Positions 1 to 9,031 of a DNA stretch of 64,000 nt are shown piece after piece. The notes beneath the pieces were generated by a model that worked only from the letters and a program-made list of their open reading frames with translations, did no database searches and was not told the origin of the DNA. Positions within the stretch are counted from its first letter, which is position 1, and each line of letters opens with the position of its first letter. This DNA comes from Mariniflexile jejuense (GTDB taxonomy: Bacteria > Bacteroidota > Bacteroidia > Flavobacteriales > Flavobacteriaceae): the NCBI RefSeq assembly GCF_042675665.1, contig NZ_JBHTJI010000042.1, positions 186,001 to 250,000 on the forward strand, given 5' to 3'. The translations under genes were made by a program, and so were the position numbers.

Positions 1-725
1 CCAATCTCTATCTTCAAAATACCATCAATGTTTTTTTTATAGTTTATAAGATTTGTTGAAAAAGTTAAATCAACTTTATCATAATCTCCGTCTTTAAACG
101 AAGATTCTACATAAGGATTTTCAATACCTATACCATTATGACTAATAATACTTACTCTTCTAAAAATACCCATATTATTATCTGGTGGTTCTGGATTCCA
201 ATCAACAAAACCAATAGTAAAGTCTCCTGGATTTGGTGGAAAAACCTCAATAGCTAAGACATTATTACCTTTTTTTATGTATTTATTTATTTGTAATTTA
301 AATTGTCTGAACGAATTTATAATTTCTTTATTAGATGCTATTTGTTTACCATTTAACCAAATATTAGCACTATAGTTGATACCTTCAAGATATAAAGAAT
401 GGGTAAGATTCAAGTTATCTATATCAAAAGTGGTTCTGTACCACCAAGATGTTTTAAAAAGATCTTTACTTATAGTGTCAAGATTTTTTCCCAAATAAAT
501 ATCCTTATAAATCCCTTTTTTTACAAGTGCGTTAAAAACTGTTGAAGGTACTTCAGTCTCAATCCAAGAACTATCATTGTACAAACTGGTTGAAATTTTA
601 TTTTCATCAATTTTTATACTACTTTGAATTTTCCATTTTTTTAAGACTTTACTTGTTATATTTTTTTGAGAATATGCCACAGTAACAAAAGCAATTACTA
701 TGAAAAAGGATATTTTTCTTTTCAT
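1..725 (-). CDS. GH2 exo-beta-glucosaminidase/mannosidase-like, 5' part only
   Basis: I translated this partial gene from its ATG at 725 down to the window edge; the frame stays open, so the 3' part and the catalytic barrel lie outside. Residues 1-20 form a signal peptide (MKRKISFFIVIAFVTVAYSQ). The following ~220 residues are a GH2-type sugar-binding jelly roll, with WWYRTTF, LEGINYSANIWLNGKQIA, NNVLAIEVFPP and GFVDWNPEPPDNNMGIFRRV. In my knowledge of the family, the last block is typical of the exo-beta-D-glucosaminidase/endo-beta-mannosidase branch of GH2. Such enzymes cleave mannose- or glucosamine-containing glycans outside the cytoplasm. It is divergent from the small secreted gene at 1007. 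The exact substrate cannot be told without the active site. Confidence 0.8.
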   Translation of the reverse strand, partial: MKRKISFFIVIAFVTVAYSQKNITSKVLKKWKIQSSIKIDENKISTSLYNDSSWIETEVPSTVFNALVKKGIYKDIYLGKNLDTISKDLFKTSWWYRTTFDIDNLNLTHSLYLEGINYSANIWLNGKQIASNKEIINSFRQFKLQINKYIKKGNNVLAIEVFPPNPGDFTIGFVDWNPEPPDNNMGIFRRVSIISHNGIGIENPYVESSFKDGDYDKVDLTFSTNLINYKKNIDGILKIEI

Positions 726-1006
726 TTAAATTTTAGGAATAATTATTTATCACAAATTAAAACCCTTCAATACGGTTTTAGGTTTTATATTTTCTTAAAA
801 AGGTTTGGCTTCGTGTTTTTTATTAATTATTCTAGATAATTTAAAACCTATCAAACAATTATTTTGTATGATATTACAGGTGAATAATTAAAAAATAATA
901 ATAACAAATAGAAAAATATAAAATCAAACTATTTACGGAATATAATGAACAGCTCTATCGAGTGTGTTAAATAAATTTGGCCACATATAACTTTAAAATA
1001 ACAATT

Positions 1007-1483
1007 ATGAAAAATTTCACTTTAGTATTATTCCTAACAACGTCAATCCTCACCTTAGCCCAAACAGAAAAAAACACTTACAATTTTGATAACGACACAG
1101 AGGCTTTTTTTGGGGAAGGAGGCAATGTTTCTGCTACTCCTTCAGGCTTTATAACATTTAGCCCAATATCAAATTATGCAAGAATTGTACAAAAAACTAA
1201 TTACATCAATGCTTATGAAAACAAAACCATACGCCTTCGTATAAGTAATCAGTCTTCTACAAACAATGTGTTATCGTTATCTGTAGACGGTAAAGCGATA
1301 GGAAATATTGAAGTATCAACAAATGATGGTAATAGTTTCAAAGAATACGTGTTTAAAATAACTTCAAACAAATGGATTGGAAATGTTTCAGAATTTAAAT
1401 TATTCCCTAGAAACTCTGAAACAAAAATGAATGATGATGATGGTGCTTTAATCATTGACTATATTATATTTTCTAAAAAATAA
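1007..1483 (+). CDS. Small secreted beta-sandwich, possibly carbohydrate-binding
   Basis: A 158-aa protein. An in-frame TTG lies 30 nt upstream, but the ATG at 1007 directly opens a signal peptide (MKNFTLVLFLTTSILTLAQ), so I chose it. The mature part has alternating hydrophobic strands, an FDNDTEAFF opening, an RLRISNQ strand in the middle and an acidic DDDGALIIDYIIF ending. I recognise this pattern loosely from secreted carbohydrate-binding modules of polysaccharide-utilisation loci. No catalytic motif is visible. Its position beside the GH2 gene fits a glycan-binding role, which is inference. I cannot assign a named family. Confidence 0.6.
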   Translation: MKNFTLVLFLTTSILTLAQTEKNTYNFDNDTEAFFGEGGNVSATPSGFITFSPISNYARIVQKTNYINAYENKTIRLRISNQSSTNNVLSLSVDGKAIGNIEVSTNDGNSFKEYVFKITSNKWIGNVSEFKLFPRNSETKMNDDDGALIIDYIIFSKK

Positions 1484-1637
1484 TTGAATTAAAGCTTGTT
1501 ACTAATATAGTTTATTGCAACCCCAAGATTCTACATGTTTTTAGCATATCATTAAAAAAATTTTGAGGTTGCTTTTTTTTTGCTGAATTAAATTATTTTT
1601 AATAGTGTTTTCATAAATAAAAAGCTCTTGTATCAAA

Positions 1638-1800
1638 ATGAAAATATTTGTTTACGAAACAATAATATTATTTCTATTTACTTTTTGGTTTTCATATTCA
1701 AAAGGGAAAGATATATCAGAAAATAATACTTCTAAGATTCTTTTAAGGTGTAATAATCCGTTTCCAAATCATACCACTTATATTGGAAACCATATAAAAC
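1638..1800 (+). pseudogene. Secreted protein fragment cut by an IS end
   Basis: An ATG at 1638 opens a signal-peptide-like segment (MKIFVYETIILFLFTFWFSY) followed by about 35 residues including NPFPNHTTYIGNHIKL. At about 1801 the sequence changes into what looks like the terminal repeat of an IS3-type element, and the open frame closes 86 nt later in IS sequence. I read this as the 5' end of a gene broken by insertion. The rest of the gene is not visible on the far side, probably because the element and its flank were also deleted. The original function cannot be recognised. Confidence 0.5.
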
Positions 1801-2316
1801 TGGACTTGCAACAAAAAGTTGGACAATTTATTGCGAGATTTAAGACGCTACATTTTGGTTATACATTTCTGTTTCAAATTCCTTAATAGTTTTATACCCT
1901 AAAGTAGAGTGTATTCTTCTTTTGTTATACCAAGTTTCTATCCAAGAAAAGACTGATAGTTCTTCTTGAGACCTGTAATTATATTTATGTTTGGATACCC
2001 ATTCTGTTTTTAAGCTCTTAAAAAAAGATTCTGCTACGGCATTGTTCCAATAGTTCTCCTTTCTACTCATGCTTTGCATTACTAATCCATTATAGTTTTT
2101 GATAACATAAGTTAACATATAGCTGGCATACTGAGAACCTCTATCGGAATGGATGATAAGTTCTTCCGAAATTTCATTGGATTTTACCGCCATATTCCAT
2201 GCAGGCATTATAGTGTCCTGCGTTATTAAATTGGTGCTCATAGACCAACCCATTACTTTTCGAATATATAAATCAAAATCTCTGTTAAATACATTGCAAA
2301 TAACGTTTAAAGTCAA
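1801..2316 (-). mobile_element. IS3-family element remnant
   Basis: The right-hand part of an IS3-type element. The end at 1801 (TGGACTTGCAACAAAAAG, then TTGGACA) resembles IS150-group terminal repeats, from memory. It is followed by the 3' half of an orfB transposase on the minus strand. No orfA, no first catalytic Asp and no opposite terminal repeat were found, so the element is incomplete and presumably immobile. Confidence 0.6.
1840..2316 (-). pseudogene. IS3-family transposase orfB, C-terminal half
   Basis: A readable frame of about 158 codons carries the second and third catalytic positions of an IS3-type DDE transposase: HSDRGSQY (second Asp) and NNAVAESFFKSLKTE (Glu), plus WYNKRRIHSTLGYKT near the C-terminus. 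These place it in the rve integrase core. The N-terminal helix-turn-helix and the first Asp are missing. The first ~14 residues fit the family poorly; clear homology starts around DLYIRKVMGWSMS (about 2274), so a deletion junction probably lies there. An in-frame stop lies just upstream. Confidence 0.75.
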
Positions 2317-2743
2317 CCACTGAAAACGGAATTTTTTAAGCCACTTAAAAACTCATTTCAGCCTAAGATATAAAAGGACTTTCAATAATTATTACTGTGC
2401 TCACTTTTATCCGCTGTGGGTGGCACACGTTGACCGCCTTATCTATCAGACTCACTATATCGACTATAAATATTACGTGCTTTTAAGTTCTTAAAAAAAT
2501 TGAATAACAAAATAGGAATAAAAAGATACAATTAAGAAAAAAACAAACTGACACTAATGTTTAATTATTACCGTTACTTTTCTGAAATAAAAATGATTAA
2601 ATAAAATGTTTATCATAAAATGAGTATATTTATACAATCGAAAGTTAATATCACTTAAAATAAAATAAATCAAAGTTCACAAATCGTCAACAATGGTTGT
2701 AAAAATTAGTAAAAGCCTTGATAACACTGGCAATGGGACTTTA

Positions 2744-2768
2744 GGTTCGAATCCCAGCCCAGTCACTA
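2744..2768 (+). other. tRNA 3'-end-like fragment, possible attachment-site relic
   Basis: The segment starts GGTTCGAATCCCAG and ends CCCAGTCACTA. It reads like a T-loop (TTCGAAT), a 3' T-stem, a 7-nt acceptor strand, a discriminator A and CTA in place of CCA. No matching 5' acceptor (GACTGGG), D-arm or anticodon arm lies upstream, so it is not a whole tRNA. Short tRNA 3' ends of this kind are what integrative elements leave behind. That reading is inference. Confidence 0.35.
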
Positions 2769-2789
2769 AGTAGGATATCATCCGAAATC

Positions 2790-2823
2790 AAAACCTTGCT
2801 AATCTTATGATTAGCAAGGTTTT
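2790..2823 (+). terminator. 15-bp perfect hairpin, terminator-like
   Basis: AAAACCTTGCTAATC, a 4-nt TTAT loop, then the exact complement ending in four Ts. It lies 21 nt after the tRNA-like fragment, the usual place for a tRNA terminator, although no intact gene precedes it now. Confidence 0.5.
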
Positions 2824-3225
2824 ATAGTTTTAAAAATATATCTTTAAACATTATTTTAATTTTGAGTTCTTAAATAATGAGCATTAATATTAAAAAATAG
2901 ATGTTAATATTTTTTTTTAGTAGCAATGGATAAACAACAAAATTGACAACTCAACTTTGATCCATAAATATTTAATACTTTAAAATAACAACTATAGTTT
3001 TTATTACAATTTATCTACAGTTTTTTTTTGCACAGCTAATAAACAGTCTAATATTTACACTAAAAAAGGGATTCTAAACCAAGTATCAAACTTAAATTTA
3101 AGCAATTTTGTTAAAGCATATTTAATGTGATTAAAATCAATTCTACATTTAAACATTAAACTTTATTCTTTAAGATGTCTTAAGAATCAAGATATACTTT
3201 TATCAATATTTAAATATAGTTAGAT

Positions 3226-5640
3226 ATGAATATTAAAAGTATTATTGTAACCATAATTCATTTTTTTATTACATTAACATGCTTGTGCCAATCTTCTACT
3301 GAATTTAAAATTCATGGAAAAATAGTTGACAGTAAGAGTTTTAAACCACTTGAACTTGTAAACATCATACTTTACACCACAAAAGACAGTACTTTGTACA
3401 AAGGAGTGGTAACCGATATTAACGGCAAATTTGAGTTTAACAACATTAGAGTTAACACATATTTTATAGAAGTTAGTTACATGGGGTACGAAACATTACT
3501 AATTTCAGAAATTAATGTAAATGATAAATCAATAGATTTGGGAACAAAAAAAATATTGATATCAAATATTAAATTAGATGATGTTATTGTATCTGCCAAA
3601 AAATCGGTTCTTAATACAAGTATCGATAGAAAAGTTTATAATGTTGAGAAGGATATTCAAAGCCAAACAGGATCTGCAAGTGATATTTTACAAAACATTC
3701 CATCTATTTCTGTAGATGTTGACGGAACAGTAGCCTTGAGAGGATCTACCAATGTTACTTTTTTTATTAATGGAAAACCTTCAACTTTATTAGGTAAAAA
3801 TAGTGCAGTTGTATTACAGCAAATGCCATCAAATAACATAGAACGAATTGAGGTTATTACAAATCCATCGGCCAAATATAAACCAGATGGTACTGGTGGT
3901 ATTATAAATATTGTTTTAAAAAAGGATAAACAAAAAGGCTTTAATGGTCTGTTTTTAGCAAATGCAGGAAATAACAACAGGTATAATACTAGTATGTCTT
4001 TAAATTACAATACAGAAAAGATCAATATATTTGGCAATTACGGTATTAAAAAGAATAATAGCCCTCGACTTTCTACTGACTATAGAATTAACAGAGACTC
4101 TTTACTAAACGTTATTAATTACTACGGTTCAAAAAGCAAATCCACATCAAACCCTTTGTCGCAGCTAGTATCTGCAGGTATAGAATTTCAAATGAATGAT
4201 AAAAATAAATTTGAATTATCAGGAAATTCAAATTTTCAAAACATGTTTAGAATTCAAAAAACACATTCAAACTGGAAAAACCCAGAAAATATTTTAATTA
4301 ACGATTATACTACAAAAAGACTAAATAATGAAACTGAAATGGAATGGGACGTTAATGGCCTTTGGGAACATCAATTTAAAAAAGATGGTCATGTAATACA
4401 ATTTGAACTTAATTTATCTGATTATGCAGAGACTGAGGATAATCACTATTTAGAAAATCATGCCATTCCAACTGTTTATGATGACGAAAAAAAGATTCTA
4501 ATAAAAAAAAGCGGTCCAAAACTAATGCTATATGCGGAATACACCTTACCAATTAATAATAATACCGAATTGGAGGCAGGATATGTTATGGAATCCTTTA
4601 AAGATAATCTCACATATTTAGGTAAGGATTACAGCAAAAACACAGCAACATGGATTAAAGATGAAAACAAATCGAATGAGTTTATTTCTAATCAACAAAT
4701 TCATGCTGTTTATAGTACCTTTTCTCATACTTTTGACCGCTTAAGTTTTATGGCTGGCCTTAGGGCAGAACGGGCTTTAATTACATCTAAACTCTTAACG
4801 CTTGATTCTATAGTTCCTAACAATTATTTCAAAGTATATCCAACTGTTCATTTAGCTTATGAAATAAATGAAAATCAAGAATTACAATTAAACTACAGTA
4901 AAAGAATAAAACGTGCTGACAGCGATGAAATGAACCCGTTTCCTGAATACAGTGACCCAAGAAATATAGCATCTGGAAATCCAAAAGCTAAGCCAGAACA
5001 AATACATTCCATAGAATTTGGTTATCATCTAAAAACCAAACCCTTTAACTTTATTCCTAGCATTTACTATAGGTACAAATATGATGGCTTTACTGAAATC
5101 AAGAAATATGTAAATGATAGTATTTTATTAACAACATTTGCAAATTTGTCCAAATCAGAATTCTTAGGAACTGAATTAATAGTGTCGGCAAACCTAGGGC
5201 ATTTTGTTAGCCTTAATTTTAATATTAATGGTTATTACACTAAGCTAGATGCTTCAAATATTGGGTATTCAAATAACAGAACAACTTTTTCTTTTGACAC
5301 TAAACTTGGAGTCAATATAAATTACATAAAATCAGGCATGTTTCAACTTAACAGTTATTACAGGTCTAAAAGGATAAATACTCAAGGAACTACTAATTCG
5401 TTATTTTACACCAATATTGGTCTAAAACAAGATTTATTGAAAAATAAAGCTTCTATAGTATTTACCGTGTCTGATCTTTTTAACTCCCTTAATCAAGTTT
5501 ATTTTATTGATACTCCTTTATTATGGCAAAAATCTACAAGAAAAAGAGACTCGCAAATTGTATTTTTGGGCTTTACGTATCGTTTTGGCACTAAAGAGAA
5601 ACATGAAAATCAAGAATTAAATTATGATGATAAAATTTAA
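3226..5640 (+). CDS. TonB-dependent receptor-like outer-membrane barrel protein
   Basis: An 804-aa outer-membrane protein. A signal peptide ends near CLCQS. Residues ~25-115 are a carboxypeptidase-regulatory-like domain (KIHGKIVDSKSFKPLELVNI). A TonB-receptor plug follows (~115-235: SDILQNIPSISVDVDGTVAL, RIEVITNPSAKYKPDGTGGI), then a long outer-membrane beta-barrel (OMP_b-brl_3 type) ending with FGFTYRFG-like residues and a short charged tail. In Bacteroidota such proteins import peptides, metals or unknown ligands with TonB energy; the ligand is not readable here. No SusD partner is adjacent, so it is not a Sus-type glycan importer. It converges on a paralogue ending at 5948. Confidence 0.85.
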   Translation: MNIKSIIVTIIHFFITLTCLCQSSTEFKIHGKIVDSKSFKPLELVNIILYTTKDSTLYKGVVTDINGKFEFNNIRVNTYFIEVSYMGYETLLISEINVNDKSIDLGTKKILISNIKLDDVIVSAKKSVLNTSIDRKVYNVEKDIQSQTGSASDILQNIPSISVDVDGTVALRGSTNVTFFINGKPSTLLGKNSAVVLQQMPSNNIERIEVITNPSAKYKPDGTGGIINIVLKKDKQKGFNGLFLANAGNNNRYNTSMSLNYNTEKINIFGNYGIKKNNSPRLSTDYRINRDSLLNVINYYGSKSKSTSNPLSQLVSAGIEFQMNDKNKFELSGNSNFQNMFRIQKTHSNWKNPENILINDYTTKRLNNETEMEWDVNGLWEHQFKKDGHVIQFELNLSDYAETEDNHYLENHAIPTVYDDEKKILIKKSGPKLMLYAEYTLPINNNTELEAGYVMESFKDNLTYLGKDYSKNTATWIKDENKSNEFISNQQIHAVYSTFSHTFDRLSFMAGLRAERALITSKLLTLDSIVPNNYFKVYPTVHLAYEINENQELQLNYSKRIKRADSDEMNPFPEYSDPRNIASGNPKAKPEQIHSIEFGYHLKTKPFNFIPSIYYRYKYDGFTEIKKYVNDSILLTTFANLSKSEFLGTELIVSANLGHFVSLNFNINGYYTKLDASNIGYSNNRTTFSFDTKLGVNINYIKSGMFQLNSYYRSKRINTQGTTNSLFYTNIGLKQDLLKNKASIVFTVSDLFNSLNQVYFIDTPLLWQKSTRKRDSQIVFLGFTYRFGTKEKHENQELNYDDKI

Positions 5641-5947
5641 AACATAATTTTAACTTGAACTAGTTTAACTAAAAATTTATTAATCCTTTGTTTACAAACG
5701 TTAAGTTATAAATACTGTATTTAATACCGCTCTAGTAAGTAGTTAAATTAGTAATAAACTAGATTTATAAATTTATTAATGAATAAAAACTGAAAACACT
5801 GATAGAAAAAAGTGTTAAATTATTTGTTAAGTAGCTTAGTTTTAAATATTAATCTATTTTATGTTTCTTTAAGTAATTACCACAATTTTATCAACAAAAA
5901 AATAAAAGGTATTTATACATCTTCATTAGCTTTTACACACCTTCTAG
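5641..5947. other. 307-bp gap between convergent receptor genes
   Basis: This AT-rich stretch separates the stops of the two convergent barrel genes. I see no gene, RNA or clear terminator hairpin in it. Confidence 0.5.
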
Positions 5948-8347
5948 TCAAAACTTATAAGTGTATCCCAAGCGTATTATCTGCGATTCTGCATAATTGC
6001 TACTTGTATATTGAAAACCTTCACCAAAAACTCTCGTTTTCAGGGTCATGGTATTTAGAAGGTCGGTTGCATTTAAAAACAGTTCACCTTTGCTTTTTTG
6101 AATTGATTTTTTTACACCAAAATCTAACGAAAAACGCGATTCTATTTTTCCTTGTGGAATAATATCGGCTGCTAAATAAACGGCACTTAGTTGAGCAACT
6201 ACCTTTTTAGAAAACTTTAAAGTATTATTAAGTTTCAAACTTCCAGAGGTTATTTCCTTAGTATTAGCTGAAAATATATTAGGTATTGGGTATAAGTTTT
6301 CTACAGTAAAAGCATTTATTTGATTTCGATATATATTACCATTAAAATTCAAAGTAAACCAATCTGTAACATCTTGTTCAAAAACCATTTCAATCCCAGA
6401 ATTATAACTTTTTCCTGCATTTTGAAAAATGGCATAAATGATATTACTTGCCCCATCTGTTGAAGAAATTCGTGTAATGGTACCGTCTGCAAAACGATGA
6501 TAAAGTGCTGCATACAAACTACCTTTTTCCCAACTGGTTTTATAGCCCAATTCTATTAGATTAGTGAATTGCGGACGTAACGCAGGATTACCTACTTTTA
6601 TTAATTCCACATCGTCATATTTAGGAAAAATACGAATATCAACCTCATTTGGTCTGTCTACACGACGATTATAAAACACAGAAATCTTATTGTTTTCATT
6701 AAACTTATAAGCAAATCGCACATTTGGAAAAGGCTTGGTATAATTGTAACCATCACTTTTATACGTGTTATGGTCTGGGTTTACTAGATAATTTAAATCT
6801 ACATACTCCATTCGTAAGCCAATTTCGGCTTCATAGGTTTCGTTTTCAAAACTATAATTTCCGTAAAGTGCTGGAATAATTTCCTTATATTCTGCCCAAC
6901 CGCCCGCATCGGCATCTATTGGTGAATTTTGCCCTTGAAAAAATTGCATGTTTATCGGAATGTTTCGTTTTCTTAACTTGATACCTGTTTCAAACTTTCC
7001 GTATTTTATTGGACGAATATAATCAACATTAAAATCGTAAACCTGTTCATCTGAAAGTAAAACAAACGAATCTAAACCAGTAAAAGTGGGTTGAATATTC
7101 TCAAAAAAATACTTTTCATCTTCTCTATGGAAAGTATAATTAAACCCAATGTTTAGCAATCGTCCAGCTTCTTTAAATTTATGCTGATAATTTGCCGTTG
7201 CCATAATGGTGGTTTTAACCTCATCTTCTAAAAACCGCCAAAGATACAGGCGCTCAAAATTTTCATCAACAAAAGGTTCGTCGCCATTATCAATAATAAT
7301 TTCTCCACTATACAAACCCGATATTGTTAATGTGTTTTGCCCGTCTATATTCCAATCTAATCCAGATTTTAGAGTTATAAATTGGGTATCTCTATTTCTT
7401 TTGGTCTGTCGGTTTATGATGGTTCCATCATCATGAATACGATTTACAAATTCGTTTTTATTAAGTGTTTCGGTATATAAATAATCCCCTTGAAAAAAAA
7501 GATTTACATTATTCTTTCTATAATTAAGAGATAACGACGGGTTTATTTTTGGCGTGAAAGTATATTGCGGTCTGATGTCTGGAAAATTAGCTTTTCGCTC
7601 CCATAAAGACCCAAGTCCGGAAGTGAAACCTACTTTTCCATTAAACCCCTGCACCTTGCTTTTCTTATAAATAATATTGATAATACCTGCATTTCCGTTT
7701 GCATCATATTTAGACGATGGGTTATTTATAATCTCAATTTTTTCAATTGCCGAAGCAGGAATATTATCCAACCCACTTTGGTTTCCAAAACCCGTTAACG
7801 CTGTTTGCTTGCCATCAATAAGAACAGTTACTTTGTCGTTTCCGCGCAATTGCACTTTACCTTCTTGTATGGTAACACTTGGTAAATTTTGCATTACTTG
7901 TAACACAGAACCACCACTTTGACTTATGTTATCTTTTAAATCATAGGTTTTTTTATCCATTTTGTTACTTACTTCTTCTTTTTCCGCTTTAACTATTACT
8001 TCTCCAAGGAATGTTATGTTTTCGGTAAGTTCAATAGTTTTAATATCTAGATATTTTGAAAGTTTTCCAACAAAAAGTGATTGTGTTTCGGTATTATATC
8101 CTATGACAGATACTTCTAAAATATAACTACCTGATGCAACATTTTCAATAGTGAATCTACCTGCTTCATTTGTTGCTGTACCTGTAATGAATGTATTGTT
8201 TTTTTCAGATTTTAAAATAATATTTGCATAAGGAATACTTATTTGTGTTTCTTTTTCCTTTACTACACCTGAAATTGTAATATCTGTTTGACAAAATAGT
8301 TTTGAAGAAATTAAGGTGATTATAGCTAAAATATATTTTTTATACAT
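5948..8347 (-). CDS. TonB-dependent receptor-like outer-membrane barrel protein (paralogue)
   Basis: A 799-aa protein built like its convergent neighbour. It has a signal peptide (ILAIITLISSKLFCQ), a carboxypeptidase-regulatory-like domain (ISGVVKEKETQISIPYANI), a plug (VLQVMQNLPSVTIQEGKVQL, KIEIINNPSSKYDANGNAGI) and a barrel ending in aromatic IIRLGYTYKF. Its ligand is unknown. Upstream, on the same strand, lie a PepSY-like gene, a histidine kinase and an OmpR-type regulator. That arrangement suggests the kinase pair controls this receptor, but a bidirectional hairpin at 8433 separates them, so it is probably transcribed on its own. Confidence 0.85.
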   Translation of the reverse strand: MYKKYILAIITLISSKLFCQTDITISGVVKEKETQISIPYANIILKSEKNNTFITGTATNEAGRFTIENVASGSYILEVSVIGYNTETQSLFVGKLSKYLDIKTIELTENITFLGEVIVKAEKEEVSNKMDKKTYDLKDNISQSGGSVLQVMQNLPSVTIQEGKVQLRGNDKVTVLIDGKQTALTGFGNQSGLDNIPASAIEKIEIINNPSSKYDANGNAGIINIIYKKSKVQGFNGKVGFTSGLGSLWERKANFPDIRPQYTFTPKINPSLSLNYRKNNVNLFFQGDYLYTETLNKNEFVNRIHDDGTIINRQTKRNRDTQFITLKSGLDWNIDGQNTLTISGLYSGEIIIDNGDEPFVDENFERLYLWRFLEDEVKTTIMATANYQHKFKEAGRLLNIGFNYTFHREDEKYFFENIQPTFTGLDSFVLLSDEQVYDFNVDYIRPIKYGKFETGIKLRKRNIPINMQFFQGQNSPIDADAGGWAEYKEIIPALYGNYSFENETYEAEIGLRMEYVDLNYLVNPDHNTYKSDGYNYTKPFPNVRFAYKFNENNKISVFYNRRVDRPNEVDIRIFPKYDDVELIKVGNPALRPQFTNLIELGYKTSWEKGSLYAALYHRFADGTITRISSTDGASNIIYAIFQNAGKSYNSGIEMVFEQDVTDWFTLNFNGNIYRNQINAFTVENLYPIPNIFSANTKEITSGSLKLNNTLKFSKKVVAQLSAVYLAADIIPQGKIESRFSLDFGVKKSIQKSKGELFLNATDLLNTMTLKTRVFGEGFQYTSSNYAESQIIRLGYTYKF

Positions 8348-8432
8348 GGGTATTACTTTTTTACAATAGTAGCTATAAATTCTTTAGATAAACTTAGGCT
8401 GAGTTTTTTGTGTTTCATGATTTTATGAAATA

Positions 8433-8472
8433 AAAAAATGCTAAAAACATTAAACTGTTTTTAGCATTTTTT
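8433..8472 (-). terminator. Terminator after the PepSY-like gene
   Basis: AAAAAATGCTAAAAACA, a 6-nt loop and its full complement ending in a T run. The A and T runs on both sides would let it work in either direction. It sits just past the stop of the 8486-8950 gene. Confidence 0.75.
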
Positions 8473-8485
8473 TTCAAATTTATGT

Positions 8486-8950
8486 TTAATCGTTTTCTTC
8501 CTCGTTTTCTTCTATTAGTGCTTTCTTCAAAATTTTACCATCCATATCTAAAACAACTTCCATTTTAGTTTCATCTTTTTCTATTTCAAATTCATAAAAA
8601 ACACCTTTAGAGGTTTCTGAAATTTCAACATCTTCAATATCGTATTCTAGAAATTGAGATTTCAATACATCAATGATGTTTTTTGGAAGATCTTTGGTCT
8701 TAATTTCATGTTCTGTTTCTAACCAAACACCTTCATTGGAAAAATTAGCTGAATACTCTACCTTGTTCATTTTAAATTCAGCTTCCCACTCTGTTTCAGA
8801 TTCTTTATCCCAATGCGCTTCTTTAACGTTAGGGAATTTTTTAGCAAAAGCCTCTTTTACTATTTTAGGTACATTATTTTGGTTCGCACATGTAAAGGCT
8901 AACATGCAAAACACAATAAAAGCCACCAATAATTTTGTTACATTTTTCAC
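8486..8950 (-). CDS. PepSY-like (DUF2874) exported protein
   Basis: A 154-aa protein with an N-terminal export signal ending near FTCANQ; the Cys could be a lipidation site, but the preceding residues are not an ideal lipobox. The rest is two PepSY-like units: IVKEAFAKKFPNVKEAHWDK..EWEAEF and IIDVLKSQFLEYDIEDVEIS..YEFEIE, with a strongly acidic C-terminus (EENEEEND). PepSY-like periplasmic proteins are often coded with two-component systems and may bind a metal or peptide or modulate a sensor; which one is unknown. The kinase gene ends 82 nt upstream. Confidence 0.75.
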   Translation of the reverse strand: MKNVTKLLVAFIVFCMLAFTCANQNNVPKIVKEAFAKKFPNVKEAHWDKESETEWEAEFKMNKVEYSANFSNEGVWLETEHEIKTKDLPKNIIDVLKSQFLEYDIEDVEISETSKGVFYEFEIEKDETKMEVVLDMDGKILKKALIEENEEEND

Positions 8951-9031
8951 TTTTTATTTATTTTAAATTAAACAACCATGCTAAAGTAACCCTTAATTCT
9001 AAAGACAATTTTAAGCAAATCTCAATAAAAA

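Larger units (their letters stand above)
2317..3225. other. 909-bp gene-poor stretch with tRNA scrap and hairpin
   Basis: I see no convincing gene here. The block at about 2395-2470 is richer in G and C than its surroundings and has an open frame of about 60 codons but no start codon or family match. A T-arm-like segment at 2744 and a strong hairpin at 2790 are listed separately. The remainder is very AT-rich DNA leading to the outer-membrane protein gene at 3226. It looks like debris of an old insertion/deletion site. Confidence 0.5.

Noticed and set aside
2322..2505. Open frame of about 60 codons (contains WVAHVDRLIYQTHYIDYKYY)
   Set aside because: It has no start codon, no family I recognise and sits in insertion debris. 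Probably chance.
2695..2768. A complete tRNA gene
   Set aside because: Only the T-loop and acceptor 3' strand are present. No 5' acceptor strand, D-arm or anticodon arm can be folded.
5812..6162. Plus-strand open frame of 116 codons over the 3' end of the second receptor gene
   Set aside because: It is mostly the antisense of a well-supported barrel gene and has no family features.
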